This document shows positions 23,590 to 34,311 of a DNA stretch of 35,884 nt, piece after piece. Made by a program: the position numbers and the translations under genes. The stretch comes from Bacteroides sp. (GTDB lineage Bacteria; Bacteroidota; Bacteroidia; Bacteroidales; Bacteroidaceae): the NCBI GenBank assembly GCA_030152865.1, contig JASLIW010000156.1, forward strand, positions 1 to 35,884, in the 5' to 3' direction. The number at the start of each line of letters is the position of its first letter. The stretch's first letter is position 1. The notes beneath the pieces were generated by a model, which saw nothing but the letters and a program-made list of their open reading frames with translations, was not told where the DNA came from and did no database searches.

Positions 23590-24822
23590 TTATCGCTTAC
23601 TTTTCTTATGGTTTCGCTTACCTCTATAAGATTTAGAACCACCTCTACTACTACTTCTTCTCTTAGCATTGGGTGTATACTCGGGCACTTCACCAAAGCT
23701 AGAAGGAATAGGCATTTTATAAATAGTCTGCCCCAAAAACTCCTCTATTTGATAGAAATCAGACTGATCTTTCGTATTTACGAAAGTAATAGCGACACCA
23801 TCACTATTGGCACGAGCTGTACGACCTATGCGGTGAACATAATCTTCACTATCATTAGGCACATCGTAATTGATAACCAAACCGATATCATCCACATCTA
23901 TTCCTCGCGATATAATATCAGTACCCACTAAAATATCAACATTGTCGGCTTTGAAATCTTGCAGGATTCGCTCTCTCGATTTTTGCTCTAAGTCTGAGTG
24001 CATTTCACCTACATTCAAATTCATCTTTTTAAGAGCACGAGCCACTTCTTTCACCTTAGACTTTGTTGAAGCAAAGATAATAGACTTCGTTATGGTGTCT
24101 TTGGAAAAAAGATCATGAATTAAAGCCAGTTTTTGATCCTCATAACAAATGTATGCGGCCTGTACTATATTCTCAGCAGGTTTAGATACAGAAAGTTTAA
24201 TCTCTACAGGATTGTTTAAGATCTCACTCGCCAGCTTATGTATCTTTTTAGGCATAGTGGCAGAGAACATAATGGTTTGTCTTTGCTTAGGTAGGTGTTT
24301 GACAATATCCATAATGTCTTCATAAAATCCCATATCTAGCATGCGGTCAGCCTCATCTAATATGAAGTGCTGCACCTGCGACAAATCAACGTACCCAAGC
24401 TTTAAGTGAGATAATAAGCGACCTGGAGTAGCTATAGCTATTTCAGCCCCCATAGTCAGCCCTCTTTTCTGCTGCTCGAACGCAATACCATCACTTCCCC
24501 CATAAACAGGGACACTAGATACAGACAAAAAATAACCAAACCCCTCTACTTCTTGATCAATCTGTTGTGCCAACTCACGTGTAGGAGACATAATAATGGT
24601 GTTCACCTTATCTGGCTTATGTTTTCCTTCTGAGAGCTTGTTTAGGACAGGTAGAAGAAAGGCAGCAGTTTTACCTGTTCCTGTTTGGGCCACACCAATC
24701 AAATCTTTTCCCTCTAACAAAACAGGGATTGCTTGTTCTTGAATAGGTGAACACTTCTCAAAGCACATCGCATCTATAGCTTCGAGCACACTCTCGTGCA
24801 ATTTTAATTCGGAAAACTTCAT
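23590..24822 (-). CDS. DEAD-box ATP-dependent RNA helicase (mirror copy)
   Basis: Identical to 11063-12295: 410 residues with AQTGTGKT, DEAD, SAT and HRIGRTAR motifs and a basic tail. Confidence 0.93.
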   Translation of the reverse strand: MKFSELKLHESVLEAIDAMCFEKCSPIQEQAIPVLLEGKDLIGVAQTGTGKTAAFLLPVLNKLSEGKHKPDKVNTIIMSPTRELAQQIDQEVEGFGYFLSVSSVPVYGGSDGIAFEQQKRGLTMGAEIAIATPGRLLSHLKLGYVDLSQVQHFILDEADRMLDMGFYEDIMDIVKHLPKQRQTIMFSATMPKKIHKLASEILNNPVEIKLSVSKPAENIVQAAYICYEDQKLALIHDLFSKDTITKSIIFASTKSKVKEVARALKKMNLNVGEMHSDLEQKSRERILQDFKADNVDILVGTDIISRGIDVDDIGLVINYDVPNDSEDYVHRIGRTARANSDGVAITFVNTKDQSDFYQIEEFLGQTIYKMPIPSSFGEVPEYTPNAKRRSSSRGGSKSYRGKRNHKKSKR

Positions 24823-24844
24823 TATATCTAGTTTGTTTACTATA

Positions 24845-24876
24845 CAAATATAATGCTAAATGTAGCTTACTACAAA
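24845..24876 (-). promoter_or_regulatory. Promoter of the DEAD-box helicase (mirror copy)
   Basis: The minus strand reads TTTG-N20-TATATTTG; counterpart of 11009-11040. Confidence 0.68.
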
Positions 24877-25244
24877 GATGTTGCTATTTTTATCTGAGAA
24901 CTAATAATTTAATAGCACTTTGGAAAAGAAGGACATCCTTTTTTTACTTTTTTTATATTCTACAACCTCACTCACAGAACACTATATTCAAAATAAAGAC
25001 TTAATTAAAATAACACTTAGCCAAGTATTTTATTAGAAAATGCTGTCTCTATTTGAGCAACTCTCATTAATTCTCAGCGCAAAGCTAGAAGGAGCTCAAC
25101 CTAAAAAATAGAACTCCATTACTTATCGTTTTCCACACTAATCCCAGCTAGCAAGAACAACGAACTAGCGCTTAAATATCCATGATTTATTCATGATATT
25201 TCAGTCTTAAATAGGTAGCATGAAGTGTTTATTTGTATTAATTA

Positions 25245-25277
25245 TTTGGATTGTAGACTCTTCTTTCTCTATCTTTG
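25245..25277 (+). promoter_or_regulatory. Promoter of the thioredoxin-fold gene (mirror copy)
   Basis: TTTG at 25245-25248, a 21-base spacer, TATCTTTG at 25270-25277. Confidence 0.68.
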
Positions 25278-25349
25278 CATCCGATTTCAAAATTAAAGGC
25301 ACTGATTATCAATTGATTTAGATTTTGATAAGCCTTTAGCCAATTATGT

Positions 25350-25383
25350 TTCGGGGGAAATCACTGCTTGAGGCAGGCCCGAA
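25350..25383 (+). promoter_or_regulatory. Foldable 5' leader element (mirror copy)
   Basis: TTCGGG (25350-25355) pairs with CCCGAA (25378-25383). The inner stem is CTGC (25364-25367) with GCAG (25373-25376). The bulged upstream hairpin is AAAGGC 25295-25300 with GCCTTT 25332-25337. Confidence 0.4.
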
Positions 25384-25407
25384 TAGTACTAACTAAATTC
25401 GCATTAC

Positions 25408-25923
25408 ATGAGACATGTAAAATGGATTTTTGTTGTATTACTAGCAAGTTCCTTGACTTCTTTTATAGAAAAAGGCAAATCTACCGGAGGTTTGAATGTG
25501 GGCGATGTAGCCCCAGATTTTAAAATTGAACCTACATCAAAACAAACAAAAAGTGCTAAGTTTGCACTGTCTGATTTAAAAGGCAAATACGTGCTACTTA
25601 GTTTTTGGGCAAGTTACGACACACAGTCCCGGATGCAAAACATACAGTTGAGCAATGTGTTGAAGTCAGCAAACCCAAGCCATGTAGAGTTGGTCTCTAT
25701 CTCTTTTGATGAATACCCATCAATATTTAAAGAGACAATAAAAATGGATGAAATAGAAACTCCCAACTGTTTTATAGAACACAAGGGAGAAGAATCTACC
25801 TTATACAAAAGATATAAACTAAATCGTGGATTCAAAAACTATTTATTGGATGAGAATGGCGTTATTTTAGCCAAAAATATCTCAGCAATAGAACTTCCGA
25901 ACTATTTACGTGCAGCATCCTAA
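25408..25923 (+). CDS. Thioredoxin-fold exported protein lacking CxxC (mirror copy)
   Basis: Identical to 9962-10477: 171 residues with WASYDTQS where WASWCxxC is expected. Confidence 0.75.
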   Translation: MRHVKWIFVVLLASSLTSFIEKGKSTGGLNVGDVAPDFKIEPTSKQTKSAKFALSDLKGKYVLLSFWASYDTQSRMQNIQLSNVLKSANPSHVELVSISFDEYPSIFKETIKMDEIETPNCFIEHKGEESTLYKRYKLNRGFKNYLLDENGVILAKNISAIELPNYLRAAS

Positions 25924-26033
25924 TGTAGGAGTACAGCCAAGAAAAAGTTTGGAAGTCTCATTTAAGAGTTTGATTCAATGCTAGTATGAAAGCTCTTAAA
26001 TACCGATAAAAGGAAATGAATACAACAAAACAG

Positions 26034-26060
26034 GAGGGTGTTTCGTAAAGAAACATCCTC
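26034..26060 (+). terminator. Intrinsic terminator after the thioredoxin-fold gene (mirror copy)
   Basis: GAGGGTGTTTC, loop GTAAA, GAAACATCCTC, followed by TTTTATTTT. Confidence 0.82.
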
Positions 26061-26079
26061 TTTTATTTTACCCCTTTTT

Positions 26080-26167
26080 ACCCATTTGAAAAGGTCCCTG
26101 ATAGAAGGAGCATATGACCCTGACAGAAGAGCCAAAGATCCCTGACTGAAAGAGCTTCTGTCCCTGA
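26080..26167. repeat. 22-base-period tandem repeat (mirror copy)
   Basis: CCCTGA cores 22 bases apart on the plus strand of this arm, matching 9718-9805. Confidence 0.8.
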
Positions 26168-26550
26168 CCTTTTTACTTTGCCCCTAGAGCCTAGTAATCA
26201 AGACTATAAAAAGTGAGTTGGGAACACGAACAATTTATCTCCGAATAAGTAGTAATTGACGTTTGATTTGAAAAAAGAATATAGAGATAGGACTAAGCTT
26301 TATGTTTTCAGTAGCTCTTCCCTAATACAAGTAGCGCACCGAGACAAAACGAAATAAGTTTCCTCCAAAATTCATATGAAAAGTCCTCCAAATTAACTAA
26401 TTTTGAACGTGCTATCTGTTTTTACAAGCTCTAAATTAATTGTATAAGGAGATAGACCTTAAATTATTTCTAATTTATTGTTCAATACACGATCGTTTTA
26501 CTACACCTCACTCACAATAGGAATTGTATTACGATTCATTGCAAACCAAA

Positions 26551-28434
26551 ATGGAAGAACTAAAACATGAATGTGGCGTAGCCATGATTCGCTTACTCAA
26601 ACCCTTAGAGTATTATCAAGAAAAGTATGGAACTTGGATGTATGCCATCAATAAGCTCTACCTACTTATGGAAAAACAGCATAATAGAGGGCAAGATGGT
26701 GCTGGTATAGCTTGTGTTAAGCTTGAATCAGAACCTGGTGAAGAATATATGTTCCGAGAAAGAGCTTTAGGTGCTAATGCCATAACAGAAATCTTTTCTA
26801 GCATTCATTCCAACTTTAATAACCTAGACTCTAGTAAGCTTCAAGATATCGAGTATGCCAAGAAGAACTTGCCCTTTGCCGGTGAAGTATTTATTGGACA
26901 CCTCAGAGACAATAGCTGTGGTAGAGTAGGAGTAGAATATGTTCATCCTTTTTTACGCCGCAACAATTGGAGAGCTAAGAACCTAGCACTTTGTGGCAAC
27001 TTTAGCATGACCAACTTAGATGAGATATTCAGTAGAATTACAGCTATTGGTCAGCATCCTCGGAAGTTTGCAGACTCTTATATTCTTTTAGAGCAAATTG
27101 GACACCGACTAGATCGGGAAATCGAGCGTGTATTTAACTTGGCCGAAGCCGAAGGACTTACAGGCATGGATGTTACACACTACATCGAAAAGCATATCGA
27201 TTTAACCAATGTCTTGCGTCATTGCAGCAAAGACTGGGATGGAGGCTATGTTATGCTTGGACTCACAGGTAGCGGAGAAACCTGTGTACTAAGAGACCCT
27301 TGGGGCATTCGCCCAGCGTTTTATTATGCCGATGATGAAATTGTGGTGGCAGCCTCAGAGAGACCTGTGATACAAACCACACTCAATGTTTTGGCTGAAG
27401 AGGTACATGAGCTACAACCAGGACAAGCACTACTTGTCAACCGTGAGGGTGAATTACGCTTCAAAAATGTACTTAAAGCAGAAAAAAATCAAGCCTGTTC
27501 TTTTGAGCGCATTTACCTATCACGAGGTAGTGATGTGGATATCTATAAAGAACGTAAGCTGCTGGGTGAAATGTTGATTCCATCCATTTTAAAAGCAATT
27601 GACTCCGACTTGGATCATACCGTGTTCTCTTTTATTCCTAACACTGCTGAGGTAGCATTTTATGGACTCCTAGAAGGTTTAGATATCTACCTCAACAAAG
27701 AAAAGGCAAGACAAATAGCAGCCTTAGGTAAGAATCCATCGATACAGGAGATGCAAAATATTTTGGCACACCGCATTCGGTCTGAAAAAGTGGCCATCAA
27801 AGACATCAAACTACGTACCTTTATTGCCGAATACAAAAGCAGAAATGACTTAGCTGCCCACGTCTATGACGTAACTTATGGAAGCTTAGAACCCAATGTG
27901 GACAACTTAGTTATTATTGATGACAGTATTGTACGTGGAACAACTCTTAAGCAAAGTATCTTGAGTATTTTGGATCGTTTACATCCTAAAAAAATAGTGG
28001 TTGTTTCATCGGCTCCGCAGGTCAGGTATCCCGACTACTATGGGATAGATATGACGAAGATGGAAGAATTTATAGCTTTCTGTGCCGCTATACAATTGCT
28101 GAAAGACAGTGGTCAGGATCATGTGATTAAGGACACCTACTTAAAATGCAAAGAGCAAGTAGGTTTGCCTAGGCAAGAGATGCAGAATTATGTAAAAAAC
28201 ATCTATGCCCCATTTACTGATGAAGAGGTAGCAGATAAAATCGCTGAAATGCTAAAACCTGAGATGATTGATGCTGAACTGCAAATAGTATATCAACCTA
28301 TAGAAGGCTTACACAAAGCCTGTCCCAATCACAAGGGAGACTGGTATTTCTCAGGCGACTACCCTACCTCTGGAGGTGTAAAACTTCTAAATCAAGCTTT
28401 TATAGACTATTACGAAAAGCAATACCAATCCTAA
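26551..28434 (+). CDS. PurF-like amidophosphoribosyltransferase, long form (mirror copy)
   Basis: Identical to 7451-9334: 627 residues from the ATG at 26551, Cys8 as putative nucleophile, PRPP loop VIIDDSIVRGTT. Confidence 0.82.
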   Translation: MEELKHECGVAMIRLLKPLEYYQEKYGTWMYAINKLYLLMEKQHNRGQDGAGIACVKLESEPGEEYMFRERALGANAITEIFSSIHSNFNNLDSSKLQDIEYAKKNLPFAGEVFIGHLRDNSCGRVGVEYVHPFLRRNNWRAKNLALCGNFSMTNLDEIFSRITAIGQHPRKFADSYILLEQIGHRLDREIERVFNLAEAEGLTGMDVTHYIEKHIDLTNVLRHCSKDWDGGYVMLGLTGSGETCVLRDPWGIRPAFYYADDEIVVAASERPVIQTTLNVLAEEVHELQPGQALLVNREGELRFKNVLKAEKNQACSFERIYLSRGSDVDIYKERKLLGEMLIPSILKAIDSDLDHTVFSFIPNTAEVAFYGLLEGLDIYLNKEKARQIAALGKNPSIQEMQNILAHRIRSEKVAIKDIKLRTFIAEYKSRNDLAAHVYDVTYGSLEPNVDNLVIIDDSIVRGTTLKQSILSILDRLHPKKIVVVSSAPQVRYPDYYGIDMTKMEEFIAFCAAIQLLKDSGQDHVIKDTYLKCKEQVGLPRQEMQNYVKNIYAPFTDEEVADKIAEMLKPEMIDAELQIVYQPIEGLHKACPNHKGDWYFSGDYPTSGGVKLLNQAFIDYYEKQYQS

Positions 28435-28508
28435 AACAAGCGTGAATCAAAACTATCCCTAGCAAAGTAAGCTAGTATATTGATCGTTTTATACTTCACT
28501 ATAAAAAA

Positions 28509-28554
28509 TAATAGCCGCCACCATTATGTATAACATCTCTGGTGGCGGCTATTA
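28509..28554. terminator. Bidirectional terminator (mirror copy)
   Basis: TAATAGCCGCCACC pairs with GGTGGCGGCTATTA between the PurF-like and fimbrillin genes; counterpart of 7331-7376. Confidence 0.88.
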
Positions 28555-28555
28555 T

Positions 28556-30424
28556 TTAGAAGTACTGCACACAGCGTACCGATCCTTGATACACCTTCTC
28601 ACACTCACGAAACTCATAATCACCTGAGGGGTAGCCATGACTTTGAAGTAAGAAAACGCTTGTTTTACCTCCCTCCATAATCAAAAAAACTGTAGAAAGT
28701 CCAGCCCATATATCCTCTTTGTAAACACCATCTTGGTTGATGGTCAAGCCGCTCAGATTTAGTCCGGATTCTGTGCTCCAACCTACTTTGTGGCTCAAGC
28801 CTTTTAGGGTATTTACATCCAATGACACATAGTCTAAAAGTTGCTGCCAATCCTTGGTCTGTGGAATATGCCAAGACAAGGGTGCTAGTTGACCAGACTC
28901 TAGTGCTGCAAAATTATAGAGCTTAACACCCTCAAAGTTTCTTGAAATACTATATCCTGCATTGAGTGTAGCTTCAGTACCATTAGAAGCGAAGGCTGCA
29001 CCTGCTACATTATAGGCAGCATTAAGATTTGTCTTCATCCACAGCTGTGTTACTACTTTCTGCAAGGGGTATAGCTGCACTTCATCAGCGCGCTTATCAA
29101 CTATTCTGTGAGGCTCCACTCGAATGTTTTGTTTCATAACAGGCTCCTCAAAACACAGCTTACCTGCTTGATCTATGAATAGGTAGGAGATAGAGCTTAA
29201 AAGATTAGGTGTACAAACAAAGCTATTTTTTTCTTTATCCCAACTAATTGTCATGCCGACAACACTTTTATCGGCTGAATCGACAGAAAGAATAACCCCA
29301 CTATCCAACTGTACACTTCCTTCAAGCACAGGGTAAACAACGACAGCCTTCAATTGTACTTGCTCACTATTCAAGTACTCTTCGCAAGCAATTGCAGCAA
29401 CTCGTCCGCTTGCTGAAACTAAATCTAGAACAGAACTTTCGTTAAACTTTAATGCACTTATAGGTAAAGCACTTTTGATTTCTGAAGCTATAACCTCTGA
29501 GGAGCTACCGTCTTCCCACTTAGAGATAGATGAGGATGATTCTAGCCACTCTACACCTTTAGATGGATTATATACTATCGTGACATTACTGATGGTACCA
29601 CTTTCGAAAATCAACTCGGGAGGTAGTAGGCATTCATACACCACCCCCTCTGCCTCAATCAGAATCTTTTGATTGGATTGGAAATCACTTTGAGGAAGTA
29701 TAATCGCCTCACAACCTACTAAACCGTCATTTTCTATTTTCCAGTCTGTACTAGGCGTGATAGTAGCATAGCTTGAATAATCAAAAAATTGACTTTGTAA
29801 GGCATCATATTTAAACTGCGTAGGAAAGTTGACAAAAGATAGAGCTGGTTGCACCTGTAAAAGTTGTGCAGTAGTATAGCCCTCGGAGGGTTTTAAGCGA
29901 ATACGAACTTTAGTTAGCAGGTGCTTGAAGTCGAGTGCTAAGGGTTTATAATCGGCTCTTACCTGATTTTTTACAGCAAATAAAAAATCATTTTGTGCAG
30001 ACTTATTCACATTGGCTTGCTCAGAAGCTACACTGATCTTCAAGCTTGACGACTCTTTATCCAATGTATTTTTAGAATAAGGGTAATAACTTAGTACTTG
30101 AAGTTCTTTGGCTTTTTGGGGATAAAACAGCTCTCCTTCTGCGTGGAATAGCCCAGCTGAATTACTGACAAATGCTTCATTACAAATAAAAGCACTACCT
30201 ATGCTCTCATTATTACGCAAAAGAAACACACCTATTTTGTCATTTTCTTCAAACTTCTCACCCGTCATGCGTGTGGATGCAGGAAGTATTTTAGAGGTAA
30301 ATTGCAGCGGAATATCAGATTCCGCTGTTTCATCACCAAGACGATTGTAGCATGATACTACAAAAAAGGGCATAAGAAATCCCATAAAAAGCACAGATGC
30401 TTTTCGAACATTTTTTAATTTCAT
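28556..30424 (-). CDS. Fimbrillin family lipoprotein with FISUMP-type C-terminus (mirror copy)
   Basis: Identical to 5461-7329: 622 residues, lipobox VVSC with Cys25, ending SVRCVQYF. Confidence 0.82.
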   Translation of the reverse strand: MKLKNVRKASVLFMGFLMPFFVVSCYNRLGDETAESDIPLQFTSKILPASTRMTGEKFEENDKIGVFLLRNNESIGSAFICNEAFVSNSAGLFHAEGELFYPQKAKELQVLSYYPYSKNTLDKESSSLKISVASEQANVNKSAQNDFLFAVKNQVRADYKPLALDFKHLLTKVRIRLKPSEGYTTAQLLQVQPALSFVNFPTQFKYDALQSQFFDYSSYATITPSTDWKIENDGLVGCEAIILPQSDFQSNQKILIEAEGVVYECLLPPELIFESGTISNVTIVYNPSKGVEWLESSSSISKWEDGSSSEVIASEIKSALPISALKFNESSVLDLVSASGRVAAIACEEYLNSEQVQLKAVVVYPVLEGSVQLDSGVILSVDSADKSVVGMTISWDKEKNSFVCTPNLLSSISYLFIDQAGKLCFEEPVMKQNIRVEPHRIVDKRADEVQLYPLQKVVTQLWMKTNLNAAYNVAGAAFASNGTEATLNAGYSISRNFEGVKLYNFAALESGQLAPLSWHIPQTKDWQQLLDYVSLDVNTLKGLSHKVGWSTESGLNLSGLTINQDGVYKEDIWAGLSTVFLIMEGGKTSVFLLQSHGYPSGDYEFRECEKVYQGSVRCVQYF

Positions 30425-30568
30425 AGAATGTTTTGTATTAATATTACTCCATCACTTTGTTTACTTTTAGGATAGAGCTTAAGAATCTAGGACAAGTAGG
30501 TACACAGCTAAACACTGTTCATAATTAGATATTAATTAAGGTTATTATTGGTTTTTCATTACGACATA

Positions 30569-30604
30569 CAAATGTAAACAAAAACACAGATGTACCTACA
30601 AAAA
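30569..30604 (-). promoter_or_regulatory. Candidate fimbrillin promoter (mirror copy)
   Basis: TTTTTG-N22-TACATTTG on the minus strand; the spacer is slightly long. Confidence 0.4.
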
Positions 30605-30879
30605 CACCTATTATTTTCTATTAATATTACAAATAAACCAGCTATTTCTATCTATTGAAAGTTTTATTATAAACTAATTTAATTGCACTACTGCTAATCT
30701 AGAACTCGTGCTGAACTATACCCACTCGAAAGAATCGATCTTATTAGGGCTTAAACTAGGCCTGTATCAATAGGATAAGCACTACAGTTGATGATAGAAG
30801 TCTTTTTAATTAGTTGCATAAGCAATTAATTAATTAGCCATGATTTAGAGGACACAAAAACTGTTTTGTTATTAATTTA

Positions 30880-30910
30880 TTTGCACTCTATGGAGAAAGC
30901 TATATCTTTG
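30880..30910 (+). promoter_or_regulatory. Promoter of the acyl-CoA ligase operon (mirror copy)
   Basis: TTTG at 30880-30883, a 19-base spacer, TATCTTTG at 30903-30910, 27 bases before ATG 30938. Confidence 0.75.
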
Positions 30911-30937
30911 CTCAGATTATCAACTAATGTGCAAAGA

Positions 30938-32593
30938 ATGAAACAAAGTTTTATTGCTTTTATAGAGAATAGCATTAAAAACAACTGGGATAGAGATGCT
31001 CTTACTGATTATAAGGGAGTTACATTACAATATAAGGATGTAGCTCGCAAAATTGAAAAGATGCATATTCTATTCGAAGAAAGTGGTGTTAGAAAGGGTG
31101 ATAAAGTTGCTATCTGCGGTAAAAACAGCTCCAATTGGGGAGTTTCTTTTTTAGCAGCTCTAACCTACGGTGCTGTTGCAGTGCCTATACTACACGAGTT
31201 TAAAGCAGATAATGTTCACAACATTGTCAATCACTCAGAAGCAAAGCTTCTCTTTGTTGGTGATGTCGTTTGGGAGAACCTAAACGAAAATGCCATGCCA
31301 CTCTTAGAAGGTATCGTTTTAATCAACGATTTCTCTCTTCTTATATCTAGAAGTAAAAGACTGACTAGAGCTAGAGAACATTTGAACGAGTATTTTGGAA
31401 AGAAGTATCCCAAAAACTTTGGTGTAGAACATATAGCCTACCATCAAGACCAACCTGAAGAGTTAGCTATGATTAACTATACCTCTGGTACGACTAGCTT
31501 TTCAAAAGGTGTTATGCTTCCTTATCGTAGCCTGTGGTCAAACACACAGTTTGCACACGAGGTTTTGGATTTACAAGCTGGAAATAAAACAATATCAATG
31601 TTGCCTATGGCGCATACTTATGGCATGGCCTTTGAATTTCTTTATGAATTTTCTGTCGGCTGCCAAATATTCTTTTTGACAAGAATGCCTACGCCTAAAG
31701 TTATATTTCAGGCTTTTTCTGAAATTAAACCTAATCTTATTGTTGCAGTACCACTTATTATTGAAAAAGTAATCAAGAAGAATGTGCTTCCTAAGCTAGA
31801 GACCCCTAGTATGAAGCTGCTTCTTAAGCTACCTATTATCAATAAGAAGGTGAAGGATAAAATACGTCAACAAGTAGTAGAGGCTTTTGGAGGCAACTTT
31901 ATTCAAGTTATTATAGGAGGGGCTGCCTTCAATAAAGAAGTGGAAGAATTCCTTAATGCCATAAACTTCCCCTACACTGTGGGTTATGGGATGACGGAGT
32001 GTGGTCCTATTATCTGCTACGAAGGCTGGGAGAAGTTTGCTATGACTTCTTGTGGCAAAGCAGCTCCACGTATGGAAGTAAAAGTCCTCTCTGAAGATCC
32101 TCTAAATGTAGCAGGAGAAATTGTTTGTAGAGGAGATAATGTGATGCTGGGTTATTATAAAAATGAGGAAGCAACAAAAGAAGCACTCAGAGATGGCTGG
32201 TTACACACGGGCGATTTAGGAACTTTTGATGCTGAAGGTAATTTATTTATCAGGGGTAGAAGTAAAAACATGCTTCTCGGGGCAAATGGCCAAAATATTT
32301 ACCCAGAAGAGATTGAAGACAAACTAAACAACTTGCCTTATGTTTCGGAAAGTCTTGTTGTGCAACAAAATGAAAGACTAGTAGGATTAGTTTATCCAGA
32401 CTTCAATGATATGCTTGCTAATGGACTTAAACCACAGGATGCAGAACGTATTATGGAGGAAAATCGAGTGTTACTCAACGAAAGCCTCCCTAACTACTGC
32501 CAACTATCTAAAATGAAAGTATATCCTGAGGAGTTTGAAAAGACACCTAAGAAAAGTATCAAACGCTTCCTTTATCAAGAGGCAAAAGGTTAA
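30938..32593 (+). CDS. AMP-dependent long-chain acyl-CoA synthetase/ligase (mirror copy)
   Basis: Identical to 3292-4947: 551 residues from ATG 30938. The frame is open upstream to 30866, but that start precedes the promoter's -7 box. Confidence 0.88.
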   Translation: MKQSFIAFIENSIKNNWDRDALTDYKGVTLQYKDVARKIEKMHILFEESGVRKGDKVAICGKNSSNWGVSFLAALTYGAVAVPILHEFKADNVHNIVNHSEAKLLFVGDVVWENLNENAMPLLEGIVLINDFSLLISRSKRLTRAREHLNEYFGKKYPKNFGVEHIAYHQDQPEELAMINYTSGTTSFSKGVMLPYRSLWSNTQFAHEVLDLQAGNKTISMLPMAHTYGMAFEFLYEFSVGCQIFFLTRMPTPKVIFQAFSEIKPNLIVAVPLIIEKVIKKNVLPKLETPSMKLLLKLPIINKKVKDKIRQQVVEAFGGNFIQVIIGGAAFNKEVEEFLNAINFPYTVGYGMTECGPIICYEGWEKFAMTSCGKAAPRMEVKVLSEDPLNVAGEIVCRGDNVMLGYYKNEEATKEALRDGWLHTGDLGTFDAEGNLFIRGRSKNMLLGANGQNIYPEEIEDKLNNLPYVSESLVVQQNERLVGLVYPDFNDMLANGLKPQDAERIMEENRVLLNESLPNYCQLSKMKVYPEEFEKTPKKSIKRFLYQEAKG

Positions 32594-32604
32594 ACTTACA
32601 GCAA

Positions 32605-33768
32605 ATGAGAATAAAACTCTTTAAATACACATTAACAGCAGCTCTATTATCAGCTGCTGTTCTTGTTTGTGCTCAAAACCAAAGTGCGGGCATTAACTTA
32701 TCTCTTTGGAATAAAATATCCACACAGCCCTATAATGAAAACCAAAGGACGTACCTCAACTTGGGCATTCAATCCAAACAAAACAAACTGCATGGAGTAA
32801 GTATAAATCTACTGGGTAGTCACACCCTCCAAACTGTAAAAGGGATACAACTAGCTGGCTTAAGCACAATTAGTGGTGAAAGTGTCTATGGCTTACAAGT
32901 GGCTGGACTTGTCTCGCTGAGCAGTGTCAATGCAAATGGGCTTAGTCTGAGTGGATTAATTAATATAGTTGGGGAGTCACAACACGGACTAATAGCGTCA
33001 GGAGCCTTAAACCTTATTGGTATTGACACAAAAGGAGTCACCCTAGCAGGTTTGGCTAACCTGGGAGGATACAACAGCGAAGGACTAGCTATTGCAGGTC
33101 TAGTCAATGCTTTTAAGGAGGATGTCAAGGGGGTTTCTATAGCTGGGCTTATGCAACTTTCAGAAAACACCAAGGGTGTGAGTATAGCGCCTCTCAACTT
33201 AAACTCCGGCCAATACAAAGGGGTGCAACTGGGTCTCCTTAATATTGGACACAAACACCAAGGTTTACAGCTTGGACTAATAAACTACTACAAAGAACAA
33301 ATGAGTGGCTTGCAGCTAGGTTTAATCAATGTGAATAAAAATACTAAGTATGATTTACTTATGTATGGCGGCAATCAAAGTAAAATCAATCTAGCCGTTC
33401 GTTTTAGAAATCGTCTATTCTATAATGTGATAGGAGTTGGTAGTCCTTATCTTGGGTTTGGTGATCATTTTTCAGGAGCTCTAAACTACCGAACAGGTGT
33501 ACACTATCCAGTCAGCAGAAACTTTGAACTAAGTACTGATCTAGGCTATAGCCATATCAATACTTTTGCTAACAAAAACAAGCAGAAAGCTATCCCAAGG
33601 AGGCTATATAGCTTAGCCTATCGCCTTAATGCAGAGTATATCCCTATCCCTAAGTGGTCAGTATTTTTCACTACTGGATATGCTACAACTCGCTGGTATA
33701 GCCAATCTCGAACTCATAAAAAAGGGTTCATTCTTGAAGCCGGTATTTCACATCGCCTGTATAAATAA
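32605..33768 (+). CDS. Outer-membrane protein with GL-x-x-x-GL repeats (mirror copy)
   Basis: Identical to 2117-3280: 387 residues, twelve repeat units at residues 64-246, 11 bases after the ligase stop. Confidence 0.75.
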   Translation: MRIKLFKYTLTAALLSAAVLVCAQNQSAGINLSLWNKISTQPYNENQRTYLNLGIQSKQNKLHGVSINLLGSHTLQTVKGIQLAGLSTISGESVYGLQVAGLVSLSSVNANGLSLSGLINIVGESQHGLIASGALNLIGIDTKGVTLAGLANLGGYNSEGLAIAGLVNAFKEDVKGVSIAGLMQLSENTKGVSIAPLNLNSGQYKGVQLGLLNIGHKHQGLQLGLINYYKEQMSGLQLGLINVNKNTKYDLLMYGGNQSKINLAVRFRNRLFYNVIGVGSPYLGFGDHFSGALNYRTGVHYPVSRNFELSTDLGYSHINTFANKNKQKAIPRRLYSLAYRLNAEYIPIPKWSVFFTTGYATTRWYSQSRTHKKGFILEAGISHRLYK

Positions 33769-33816
33769 AGTAGTATGCTATCGCTTAGACAAAGCAGGCT
33801 GATTGATATAAATCCT

Positions 33817-34311
33817 CTAAAAATAAAAACCAAAGCCTATTTTAAATCCTATTTTTGAGTGATCACTATCTTTAGCACTCAGATCCCAATAAATAGCGGG
33901 TTCAAGGGTAACTGTTTTACTTAAAAAATAGGCATAGCCCAGCTCAAAGAGAACAGCTAGGTCATTTATATTATCTCTTTTTTTGTCATCAAAGTGGATA
34001 CTAGATAGCTGGAGCCCGCTGCTAAAGTAAATACCTATTCGATCTAAGTAGTAACGAGCCTTTGCTGCTAGCTTATAGGTATCTGATGGGCTTGACCAAT
34101 CTCCTCCCAGCTCACCCACTACAGCTAGATTATCTAAAAAGAAGTAAGCTCCTCCAGCCTGAAAGCCGAAGTGTCCTTTCTCTGTTTTGCTATAGGATAA
34201 GTCCAGACCACTTATTGAGGTGTTTACTAATATCGTTCCTTTTTCAAATTGCGCTTGTACACTAACAGTTGCTATTAATAAGCAGACCAGACTTAAAAAA
34301 AACTTTTTCAT
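33817..34311 (-). CDS. Small outer-membrane beta-barrel protein (mirror copy)
   Basis: Identical to 1574-2068: 164 residues, signal peptide, C-terminal Phe. Confidence 0.8.
   Translation of the reverse strand: MKKFFLSLVCLLIATVSVQAQFEKGTILVNTSISGLDLSYSKTEKGHFGFQAGGAYFFLDNLAVVGELGGDWSSPSDTYKLAAKARYYLDRIGIYFSSGLQLSSIHFDDKKRDNINDLAVLFELGYAYFLSKTVTLEPAIYWDLSAKDSDHSKIGFKIGFGFYF

Larger units (their letters stand above)
24823..25407. other. Divergent intergenic region, helicase / thioredoxin-fold gene (mirror copy)
   Basis: 585 bases matching 10478-11062 in reverse complement. They hold the two promoters and the structured leader, with nothing else supportable. Confidence 0.6.
25924..26550. other. 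Long non-coding gap with tandem repeats and terminator (mirror copy)
   Basis: Reverse complement of 9335-9961. It includes a 9-base inverted repeat (25960-25968 with 25993-26001), the terminator and the 22-base repeats. No gene was recognised. Confidence 0.6.
30425..30937. other. Divergent intergenic region, fimbrillin / acyl-CoA ligase (mirror copy)
   Basis: 513 bases matching 4948-5460 in reverse complement; only promoters and a small TTGC/GCAA hairpin are visible. Confidence 0.6.
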